This document shows positions 1 through 5,363 of a stretch of 6,254 nucleotides of DNA, one piece after another. The DNA comes from Acidobacteriota bacterium (GTDB taxonomy: Bacteria > Acidobacteriota > Blastocatellia > Pyrinomonadales > Pyrinomonadaceae), in contig CAUJFK010000306.1 in NCBI GenBank assembly GCA_963169175.1, forward strand, positions 1 through 6,254. Direction: 5' to 3'. Position 1 is the stretch's first letter; every line of letters begins with the position of its first letter. The translations under genes and the position numbers were made by a program. Below the pieces are notes generated by a model that did no database searches, was not told the DNA's origin, and saw nothing but the letters and a program-made list of their open reading frames with translations.

Positions 1-1853
1 TCGATGACCGTGGTCGAAACGAGAATATTTAATTCGCCGGAGACAAAACGCCGCATGATCTCGTCCTTTTCGGCGCTTTTCATTTTGCCGTGAAGCAGGC
101 CGACGCTTCGACGCGGAAAGATCTTATCGCGAAGTTCCTCGAACATTTTGGTCGCCGCTTTCAGATCGACCTTTTCGGATTCTTCGATCAGCGGATACAC
201 AACATAAGCCTGGCGGCCAAGAGCGATCTCGCGTTCGATGCCTTTGTAAACACCATGTCGCTGGTCCTCGCCGAGGACAACGGTCTTGACCGGTGTCCGG
301 CCGGGCGGCAGTTCGTCGATGATCGAGACGTCAAGGTCGCCATAAACCGTCATCGCGAGCGAACGGGGAATCGGCGTTGCGGTCATCACCAGCACATCCG
401 GATTTAGTCCCAGATCACGCAGCATTGACCGCTGAAGCACACCGAACCGATGTTGTTCATCGACCACGGCGAGAGCAAGATCTTCAAAGCGAATGCCTTC
501 CTGAATGATCGCATGCGTGCCGACGATCATTTGCGATTCGCCGGACGCAATGGTCGCCGCAACGTTTCGTTTTTCCGCCGCCTTGAGGCTTCCGGTCAAG
601 AGCGATACCTTGTAGCCGGTCCCTTCAAAAATACGCGTTGCGTTTCGGAAGTGCTGTTCGGCAAGTATCTCGGTCGGTGCCATCAGGGCGGTTTGATATC
701 CATTCTCCATTGCCGCGAACATCGCGAGAAAAGCAACTATCGTCTTTCCGCTGCCGACATCGCCCTGAAGCAGCCGGTTCATCGGTTCATCCACGGTCAT
801 GTCATCGAGGATCTGTCGGACCACGCGCTTCTGGGCCCCGGTCAGTTTGAAGGGAAGCAGGTTTCTTGAACGATCCAGAAACGTATCCGAGAGTTCGATC
901 ACGGCCCGCTTCTTTTCCTTCTTGCGGGCGCCACGCTGCAACTGCAGCGCAAGCGAGAGCCAGAAGAACTCGTCAAATATCAAGCGCCGCTGCGCCGGGC
1001 TGATGAAACGCTCGTAATCAGACACCGGCACACCCGGCGGAGGAAAATGGACGTCGATCAAAGCCTGCGGACGCGGGATCAGATCATGGCGTTTTGTCGT
1101 TTCGGTGGGCAGCGATTCAGTGAATGAGGTCGGGTCCAAATGTTGGAGAACGTCAAATATGATCTCGCGGAGCCGCTTTGTTCTGAACGGGCCCAGCTTT
1201 CTGTAGATAGGCACCGCACGGCCGGTGTGGATATTGGCGAATTCGGGCGAGCCGGTGCCTTCGAGCAGATCGTCACTCTCGTCCTCGCCTTCCGCGGCGG
1301 ACTCGAATTCCAGTGTTTCCGCATCAACCGGCGGCAGCATCTCAAGTTCGTCCGGCTTACCTAGTTTCAGTCCAAAAGTGTTTCGGCGGGCGTCCCATTC
1401 CCATCTGCCAAAGGCAACAAATCGAGTGCCTCGGCTGAATCGTTCGTTGTAATAGTTGATTATCGCCGGGGCCGATTTGCCGGATATGAACCAGAATACG
1501 ACAACGGGTTTTCGCGTCCGCTCGCGGTCACCGCCGCTGACCTCATAGATAAATAGCGGCGGTGCCTTAGGATCCCGATTTTTACCAACCCGAAATCCGC
1601 CGGACACTCGCGTGTGGACCTCAACCGAAGCCTCGAGGCCGTCGTATAGTTCGTCGATCTGGATGAGATTGGATCGGTCCTCATACCGTGTCGGAATGTA
1701 GTCCAGGAGGTCTTCGACCGTCGCCTCTTCCACGTTGGTCTTTGCCGCAAGATTCGCGACGGCCGCCGCCAGCTTTCGCGACATATTCTGCGAAAGCCCG
1801 GCGATCTGGTGAGAATTAAGCTCCGTGATCGGTGTCGTCAGCGTAATTTTCAT
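1..1853 (-). CDS. recG: ATP-dependent DNA helicase RecG (C-terminus cut by window edge)
   Basis: RecG is a superfamily 2 double-strand DNA translocase that remodels stalled replication forks and branch-migrates Holliday junctions. I translated 617 codons from the ATG at 1853-1851 with no stop or frameshift to the left edge. Visible landmarks are YEDR at residues 57-60 opening the wedge/OB region, PFKLTGAQKR near 334-343 leading into the helicase core, Walker A GDVGSGKT at 364-371, the RecG-type motif II DEQHRFG at 465-471, TATPIPR at 491-497, IDELPPGR near 512-519, and LLHGKMK followed by STTVI at 613-617. The GRxGRG motif VI and the C-terminal domain, roughly 140-150 residues by comparison with E. 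coli RecG, lie outside the window. The N-terminal half is about 70 residues longer than in E. coli and includes an acidic stretch (residues 181-195). No Shine-Dalgarno sequence precedes the ATG. The gene is divergent from the toxin-antitoxin pair. Confidence 0.98.
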   Translation of the reverse strand, partial: MKITLTTPITELNSHQIAGLSQNMSRKLAAAVANLAAKTNVEEATVEDLLDYIPTRYEDRSNLIQIDELYDGLEASVEVHTRVSGGFRVGKNRDPKAPPLFIYEVSGGDRERTRKPVVVFWFISGKSAPAIINYYNERFSRGTRFVAFGRWEWDARRNTFGLKLGKPDELEMLPPVDAETLEFESAAEGEDESDDLLEGTGSPEFANIHTGRAVPIYRKLGPFRTKRLREIIFDVLQHLDPTSFTESLPTETTKRHDLIPRPQALIDVHFPPPGVPVSDYERFISPAQRRLIFDEFFWLSLALQLQRGARKKEKKRAVIELSDTFLDRSRNLLPFKLTGAQKRVVRQILDDMTVDEPMNRLLQGDVGSGKTIVAFLAMFAAMENGYQTALMAPTEILAEQHFRNATRIFEGTGYKVSLLTGSLKAAEKRNVAATIASGESQMIVGTHAIIQEGIRFEDLALAVVDEQHRFGVLQRSMLRDLGLNPDVLVMTATPIPRSLAMTVYGDLDVSIIDELPPGRTPVKTVVLGEDQRHGVYKGIEREIALGRQAYVVYPLIEESEKVDLKAATKMFEELRDKIFPRRSVGLLHGKMKSAEKDEIMRRFVSGELNILVSTTVI

Positions 1854-1864
1854 GCGGTGCCGAT

Positions 1865-1894
1865 AGTATAACAACTTGACCGATCGTATGTTAA
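1865..1894 (-). promoter_or_regulatory. Candidate sigma-70 promoter of recG
   Basis: On the minus strand TTAACA (1894-1889, 5/6 to the -35 consensus) is followed after 18 bases by TATACT (1870-1865, 5/6 to the -10 consensus), preceded by TG one base upstream (an extended -10). A start about 6-7 bases downstream would fall near 1858-1859, leaving only about 5 bases before the recG ATG at 1853. The recG mRNA would then be nearly leaderless, which fits the absence of a ribosome binding site. This is pattern-based and has no experimental support. Confidence 0.55.
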
Positions 1895-1897
1895 AAT
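1868..1897 (+). promoter_or_regulatory. Weak candidate promoter of the toxin-antitoxin operon
   Basis: TAAAAT at 1892-1897 (5/6 to TATAAT) lies 8 bases before the antitoxin ATG at 1906. The -35 at acceptable spacing is poor: ATAACA at 1868-1873, 18-base spacer, 4/6. A better-looking TTGACC at 1876-1881 sits only 10 bases upstream, too close to pair with this -10. The element overlaps the opposite-strand recG promoter almost completely. CCGAT/ATCGG inverted pairs at 1880-1884 and 1896-1900, with a further GCCGAT at 1859-1864, could be an operator for the antitoxin; this is speculative. Confidence 0.25.
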
Positions 1898-1905
1898 CGG
1901 CTGTG

Positions 1906-2226
1906 ATGGAAAAGAAATACGTCGAAAAGCGGGGCGGTGGATACTATGTCGCGGGAACACGTGTCTCGCTGGATTCGATCGTTTATATGTTTAGGGAACG
2001 GGCCTCTCCTGAATACATTCATCATTCCTTTTCTGTTCTTACGCTTGAAGAGGTCTATGGCGCTATCGCGTTCTACCTGCGCAACGAAAAGAGGATAGAT
2101 AAGTATTTAGAGGATTCAGAGATAAAGTTCGAACGGGAGGCATCCAAACGGCAAGAGAAGTTTAAGAAGATGAACCCCGACCTTTACGAGCGCCTTCGGG
2201 AGGCGAGGAAGGCTCTTTCCCGATGA
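1906..2226 (+). CDS. DUF433-family antitoxin (VapB45-like)
   Basis: This 106-residue protein is the presumed antitoxin of a two-gene toxin-antitoxin module. The DUF433 domain spans roughly residues 3-65: the opening KYVEKRGGGYYVAGTRVSLD (4-23), then a SPEYIHHSF-like helix and LTLEEVYGAIAFYL (45-58) are the classic blocks of this family, which has a winged-helix-like DNA-binding fold. The remainder (about 66-106) is a charged Lys/Glu/Arg-rich helix, the kind of tail that commonly wraps a toxin. I chose the ATG at 1906 because family members typically begin MEKKYVE. The frame is also open upstream, with a TTG at 1876 and an ATG at 1888, but those residues do not resemble the family. No Shine-Dalgarno sequence is visible. 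Its stop overlaps the toxin start (ATGA). Autoregulation of the operon by the antitoxin is expected from the family but not shown here. Confidence 0.85.
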   Translation: MEKKYVEKRGGGYYVAGTRVSLDSIVYMFRERASPEYIHHSFSVLTLEEVYGAIAFYLRNEKRIDKYLEDSEIKFEREASKRQEKFKKMNPDLYERLREARKALSR

Positions 2227-2573
2227 CGCTAAAATTTCTGTGTGATGCCGATTTTCGGAGGGCCATTGTTGACGGGCTTTTGCACTTAGATCCGCGGATA
2301 GACATTCGATCGGCGGATGAAGCCGGCCTTCGTAGCGTTCACGACCTGAACGTCCTTTCTATTGCGGCTGACCAAGGCCGCATAGTACTCACGCACGACC
2401 GACGAGCAATGCCTCATCATTTTGCTCGTTTCATCCAAACGCGAGATTCCGCTGGGGTAATTGTCGTCGCCCAGAACGTCGCTGTCCGCACCGCCATCGA
2501 AGAGATATACCTCGTTTGGGCTGGGGATGATGCCAATGTCTGGGTAAACCGCATTAGCGATATTCCGCTCTAG
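2223..2573 (+). CDS. DUF5615 PIN-like toxin (VapC45-like)
   Basis: This 116-residue protein belongs to the DUF5615 PIN-like family, whose members are predicted Mg2+-dependent ribonucleases and are repeatedly found next to DUF433 proteins. Candidate acidic active-site residues are D8 and D10 in FLCDADF, E33 in ADEAGL, and D59 in the LTHDRRAMP segment, arranged as in the family (DxN/D near the start, THD after a beta-strand near residue 58). The HDLNVLSIAADQGRIVLTHD block (residues 40-59) is the most diagnostic. The ATG overlaps the antitoxin stop by four bases, so translation is probably coupled; a GGAGG about 20 bases upstream is too distant for a normal ribosome binding site. The target RNA cannot be told from sequence. 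The gene ends inside the end of yhhQ on the other strand. Confidence 0.85.
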   Translation: MTLKFLCDADFRRAIVDGLLHLDPRIDIRSADEAGLRSVHDLNVLSIAADQGRIVLTHDRRAMPHHFARFIQTRDSAGVIVVAQNVAVRTAIEEIYLVWAGDDANVWVNRISDIPL

Positions 2574-3274
2574 GTTTCTAAGCTAAACGGATTAAAATCC
2601 GTGTTCCGATCAAAATAATCCTCATGCTCGGCACGTTTTAGCCAATCAACAACGACGTATGTTAGCGGCGTTGCGAAAATTTCCCAGAGGACTTTGATAA
2701 AATAGTTCCCGATCATCACGCTGATCAGTTGTTCATTCGACCACGTGCCATAGAACGCTATTGGATAGAAGATCGCGGAATCGGCTATTTCGCCGGCGAT
2801 GGTCGATCCGATAGTTCGCGTCCAAAGGTACTTGCCGGTCGTGAACAGCTTCATTTTCGCGAGGACGAACGAATTGACAAACTCACCGGCCCAAAATGCA
2901 ATGAGCGAAGCGGCAACGATACGCGGGGTTTGGCCAAAGATCAGATTGACCGCGGCCTCCTGCTCGGGCGACATTGTCGGCGCGGGATGTAGGCTACTTA
3001 CGACATACGCCATGACCGACGCAAATATCAACGCGCCAAAACCCGCCCAGATCACCTTTCGCGAGCGTTTATAGCCGTAAACCTCGGTCAAAATATCCCC
3101 GAACAGATAGCTGATCGGAAAAAAGAGCACACCGGCCCCGTAAATATATTCGCCGTAAAAGGGAAGGTCGACCGATGAGACCTTGTGAACACCAATAAGA
3201 TTGGAACACAGAAGCACAGCGACAAATGCCGCCATCATCAAGTCGTAATACTTGTAGTTCCTCGTTGATCCCAA
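2570..3274 (-). CDS. yhhQ: Queuosine precursor transporter (YhhQ/VUT family)
   Basis: This 234-residue inner-membrane protein belongs to the vitamin-uptake-like (DUF165/YhhQ) family, whose studied members import queuosine precursors such as preQ0 or preQ1 for tRNA wobble modification. About six hydrophobic segments are visible, near residues 11-29, 45-65, 74-95, 117-140, 155-176 and 184-210. Family motifs include GDILTEVYGYKRSR (59-72), RTIGS (153-157), GEIADS (161-166) and KVLWEIFATP (194-203). The start used is TTG at 3274-3272; the next in-frame candidate, ATG at 3238 (residue 13), would cut into the first membrane segment and lose the conserved KYYDL lead-in. Neither has a Shine-Dalgarno sequence. 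No queuosine biosynthesis genes are nearby, so uptake of which precursor is unknown. Its TAG stop shares a CTAG with the toxin stop on the opposite strand. Confidence 0.92.
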   Translation of the reverse strand: MGSTRNYKYYDLMMAAFVAVLLCSNLIGVHKVSSVDLPFYGEYIYGAGVLFFPISYLFGDILTEVYGYKRSRKVIWAGFGALIFASVMAYVVSSLHPAPTMSPEQEAAVNLIFGQTPRIVAASLIAFWAGEFVNSFVLAKMKLFTTGKYLWTRTIGSTIAGEIADSAIFYPIAFYGTWSNEQLISVMIGNYFIKVLWEIFATPLTYVVVDWLKRAEHEDYFDRNTDFNPFSLET

Positions 3275-3304
3275 TTCGGTACGCAGTTTACCAGAAAAAC
3301 AGTA

Positions 3305-3339
3305 AAGCGGGGCCAGGCGATTATAGCCTGGCCCCGCTT
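3305..3339 (-). terminator. Rho-independent terminator of rpsT
   Basis: A perfect 14-bp inverted repeat (arms 3305-3318 and 3326-3339, GC-rich core GGGGCCAGGC) closes a 7-base loop. On the minus strand it follows the rpsT stop by 28 bases and is trailed by an interrupted T-rich run (TTTACTGTTTTTC), as expected for an intrinsic terminator. On the plus strand there is no T run, so it acts for rpsT. It ends about 30 bases before the yhhQ start and so separates rpsT from yhhQ. Confidence 0.85.
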
Positions 3340-3367
3340 GCTAATGATCTTGTTACTTCGCCGGTCT

Positions 3368-3631
3368 TTAGGAAACCTTCGCGACGTGCCTTGTCAGACG
3401 AGATTTATGCCGCGCGGCTGTGTTCCGATGGATAAGCCCCTTGTTCACGGCCTTATCGATCAGGGAAATAGTCGAACCGAGTGATCCTTCGCTGCCGGTC
3501 TTGTCGCCGTGCGATATTGCACTGCGCAAGGACTTGATCTTCGTACGGAGCTGACTGCGGTTGCTTCGGTTTATCGCATTCCGCTTTTCGGTCTGTCTTA
3601 CTCGTTTTTCTGCAGATTTATGATTTGCCAT
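3368..3631 (-). CDS. rpsT: 30S ribosomal protein S20
   Basis: This 87-residue basic protein is a primary 16S rRNA-binding component of the small subunit, acting early in 30S assembly. The family signature is plain: MANHKSAEKRVRQTEKRNA at residues 1-19, SQLRTKIKSLR near 26-36, and the C-terminal GLIHRNTAARHKSRLTR (residues 65-81). The length is the normal one for S20 and there is no sign of damage. The ATG at 3631 is fixed by the conserved N-terminus, although no Shine-Dalgarno sequence precedes it. A near-consensus promoter lies about 50 bases upstream and a strong hairpin terminator follows, so it is probably a monocistronic, highly expressed unit. In E. coli S20 represses its own translation; nothing in this leader proves the same here. 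Confidence 0.98.
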   Translation of the reverse strand: MANHKSAEKRVRQTEKRNAINRSNRSQLRTKIKSLRSAISHGDKTGSEGSLGSTISLIDKAVNKGLIHRNTAARHKSRLTRHVAKVS

Positions 3632-3682
3632 TCAGATACCAGTAAAATTCTATAGTTGTTTCGTTCAATAGACGAATGTTCA

Positions 3683-3711
3683 AATATATGGAACCGGCCA
3701 GTTGTTGTCAA
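3683..3711 (-). promoter_or_regulatory. Strong sigma-70 type promoter of rpsT
   Basis: On the minus strand a perfect TTGACA (3711-3706) is separated by exactly 17 bases from TATATT (3688-3683, 5/6 to consensus). The predicted start is near 3676, giving a leader of about 45 bases before the rpsT ATG. This is the best promoter match in the window and fits a ribosomal protein gene. Confidence 0.75.
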
Positions 3712-3884
3712 GGCGGGATAAGCCGCTTGTACGGGCAACGAAATGCATGGAGGGACGGGTGACAGGGTCGGTCGGGACGATATACGAACCTCAAGGGAAG
3801 ATCTGTGGGCTGCATGCTAACCCTGGCCTCACCTGTCATACCTAAAAGTCTAGCACTGGTGTCAGGACTTCTCCGATGCGCGGA
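3712..3884. other. Intergenic stretch between the J-domain gene and rpsT
   Basis: I found no gene, tRNA or known RNA here. It holds TGACAGG (3760-3766) and its inverted copy CCTGTCA (3832-3838) 65 bases apart, two GGGACG copies (3752-3757 and 3774-3779), and, just after the J-domain gene stop, a weak 5-bp stem (3846-3850 with 3866-3870) followed on the minus strand by four T residues. That stem could be a poor terminator for the J-domain gene. None of this is strong. Confidence 0.3.
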
Positions 3885-4691
3885 TCAATCGACACGAAGT
3901 GCGAATGTGTGGATGACGTCGACAAACAGCACGAATATCGGCGGATAGAACACAAATTCGGGGCCAAGATGCGTGGAAAACATCGAGGGCATAGTTCCGG
4001 GTACAAAATGGATCTGGCTGCCGATAAGGACTCCCGCACCGAGACAGGCGAGAAATCCGATGAGGAGAAAGGCCGAGGCCGTAAGCCGGGAATACGGTTT
4101 GGCGGCCGGCTCGTTGCCATCGAGGATCGAATCGTGCAGTTCGTTCAGGTTGTATGTGTAACGTTCGAAAGCCTCTCGGATCCTGCGGATAAGGTGGATG
4201 ACGCCCGCGACAAACAGGGTAACAACGATGATCTTGCCTATAATGGCCGAATTGACGAACAACTGCGGTTTTAGTATCCCAACAACAAGAGCGGAAACAA
4301 AAAGGGCAACTGTCGGAAAAATGACCTTTTGAAGCGCCATAGACTCACGCCGCTCGTCAGCGATCATCCGATTTATTATTTCGTTATATCGATGTTCGTA
4401 AACCAGCTGCCGCCAGCGTTTGGCGTGGGCGTTGGAGGAGGCGAATACCGAATCAATATCCGCACCGCTGCTCATCTGTGCCTGTAGCAGTTTTTTGTCG
4501 TAGCGGGTACGTTCGGCCGGATTCCGCAGCACCTCGTATGCCTCGGCAATAGCGGCGAAGGCACGGGCCGTGGATTCGGAGCCGTTGTTCTTGTCGGGGT
4601 GAAGTTTGCGCGCCAAGCGCCGGTATGCCGATTTTACCTCGGCTGACGATGCGTTTGTTGAAACTTTCAGAGTTTCGTAATAGTTGGCCAT
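3885..4691 (-). CDS. Membrane-anchored J-domain (DnaJ-like) protein
   Basis: This 268-residue protein starts with a complete J domain (about residues 3-68): YYETLKVSTNASSAEVKSAY, the catalytic loop HPD at 31-33 followed by K34, AFAAIAEAYEVL at 44-55, and RTRYD at 61-65. The HPD loop is what stimulates ATP hydrolysis by Hsp70 (DnaK). There is no Gly/Phe linker, zinc-finger or C-terminal substrate-binding domain, so this is a class III J-protein and not DnaJ itself. After a charged linker (about 70-120) come four hydrophobic segments near 123-141, 148-168, 203-225 and 245-264, with short polar tails. With four membrane segments the J domain and the C-terminus should both be cytoplasmic, recruiting Hsp70 to the membrane. 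ATG 4691 is preferred over an in-frame TTG at 4709, because the family-typical start is MANYYETL and no ribosome binding site supports either. Its client is unknown. Confidence 0.88.
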   Translation of the reverse strand: MANYYETLKVSTNASSAEVKSAYRRLARKLHPDKNNGSESTARAFAAIAEAYEVLRNPAERTRYDKKLLQAQMSSGADIDSVFASSNAHAKRWRQLVYEHRYNEIINRMIADERRESMALQKVIFPTVALFVSALVVGILKPQLFVNSAIIGKIIVVTLFVAGVIHLIRRIREAFERYTYNLNELHDSILDGNEPAAKPYSRLTASAFLLIGFLACLGAGVLIGSQIHFVPGTMPSMFSTHLGPEFVFYPPIFVLFVDVIHTFALRVD

Positions 4692-4755
4692 CGAACCGAC
4701 GCGATACAAAAGGAGAGCGATCTGAACAGCCAGCCGGGAGGCAGGCGTCCTTAGA

Positions 4756-4761
4756 ATGATA
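4756..4761 (-). promoter_or_regulatory. Candidate extended -10 promoter of the J-domain gene
   Basis: On the minus strand TATCAT (5/6 to TATAAT) is preceded by TGG, giving an extended -10. The -35 region at normal spacing is poor (TGGAAT, 3/6, at 18 bases). The predicted start near 4749 gives a leader of about 57 bases. It lies in the 147-base gap between exbD and the J-domain gene. Confidence 0.35.
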
Positions 4762-4838
4762 CCATAAGGTTTTGATGCGATTCCAGCGCTTTACGCGCGG
4801 CCCAATTTATCTCAGCGGCCGGCTGTCAAAATGTGAAC

Positions 4839-5270
4839 TCAGCGGAAATCGTCGATCTGCAGCGCGATCGGGTCGGCACCGGCCAGCTTAACGGCGTCTA
4901 TCACTTTGACCACGCTGCCGTAATCCAGTTCACGCGGGGCCCGGATGAAAACATGATGCTGGACCGATGAGCTCGCGGCGTAGTTTGCCGAACGGTCGGC
5001 GAAGGTTTGTTTGAGCGCGTCGATCATCTTTTGCGGCTCATTGATCGAGCCGAGGCCGGATCGCTGGTTGAGGGCAAGCCCGGCGTTGAGATCAATGCTT
5101 ACGATCAGCGTGTCAGGATGGTTGTTGGGCGGCGGGCTCATGCGGTCGGGTTCCTGTGGGATTTTTGTCTTAAAGGTGCTCGGCTTTACCGGCGTGATGA
5201 TCATAAAGATGATCAAAAGCACCAAAAGAACATCGATCAGTGGTGTAACGTTTATCACGGCTCGGGTCAT
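4839..5270 (-). CDS. exbD: ExbD/TolR family biopolymer transport protein
   Basis: ExbD/TolR proteins pair with ExbB/TolQ to form a proton-driven motor in the inner membrane that energises outer-membrane processes through TonB or TolA. This 143-residue protein shows the defining block INVTPLIDVLLVLLIIFMI at residues 6-24, a single membrane helix containing the essential aspartate D13. The rest is a periplasmic domain ending in the typical DYGSVVKVIDAVKLAGADPIAL block. The start at 5270 is firm: AAAGGAGG lies 6 bases upstream and an in-frame TAA sits at 5285-5283. The cytoplasmic tail before the helix is thus only about 5 residues, shorter than the usual 15-20. No exbB/tolQ, tonB or tolA is in the window, so which system it serves is unclear; ExbD and TolR cannot be separated here. 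It follows the PabB region by 93 bases. Confidence 0.9.
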   Translation of the reverse strand: MTRAVINVTPLIDVLLVLLIIFMIITPVKPSTFKTKIPQEPDRMSPPPNNHPDTLIVSIDLNAGLALNQRSGLGSINEPQKMIDALKQTFADRSANYAASSSVQHHVFIRAPRELDYGSVVKVIDAVKLAGADPIALQIDDFR

Positions 5271-5276
5271 GGCATT

Positions 5277-5284
5277 CCTCCTTT
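5277..5284 (-). promoter_or_regulatory. Strong ribosome binding site of exbD
   Basis: AAAGGAGG on the minus strand, 6 bases before the ATG, is an almost perfect Shine-Dalgarno match. It is the only strong one in front of any gene in this window and, with the upstream in-frame stop, fixes the short exbD N-terminus. Confidence 0.8.
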
Positions 5285-5363
5285 ACGATCGTGGAGATTT
5301 AGACACCGGGGCCGCGAAAATGTTCCCGCGCGAGTTTAACTTTTAGTGGTCCGGCCGGTGAGC

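Noticed and set aside
90..1452. Several plus-strand open frames of 70-140 codons opposite recG
   Set aside because: They lie antisense to a continuous, fully recognisable RecG coding frame and their translations resemble no family; they are a by-product of recG codon usage.
1876..1905. TTG at 1876 or ATG at 1888 as antitoxin start
   Set aside because: Ten or six extra residues do not resemble the DUF433 N-terminus, the bases overlap the likely promoter, and MEKKYVE at 1906 is the typical family beginning.
3842..4274. Open frames on both strands overlapping the J-domain gene
   Set aside because: The J-domain frame has clear family motifs and membrane segments; the overlapping frames are unrelated, low-information translations.
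4692..4709. TTG at 4709 as start of the J-domain gene
   Set aside because: It adds six residues outside the J domain and has no ribosome binding site; ATG 4691 gives the family-typical MANYYETL.
4824..4829. Perfect TTGACA on the minus strand downstream of exbD as a -35 for the J-domain gene
   Set aside because: No acceptable -10 lies 16-18 bases away; the only AT-rich hexamers are at about 12-14 bases.
5271..5363. Terminator or promoter between the PabB region and exbD
   Set aside because: There are CCGGCCGG and GAGCTC palindromes but no stem with a T run, and no -35/-10 pair with good spacing; I could not support either.
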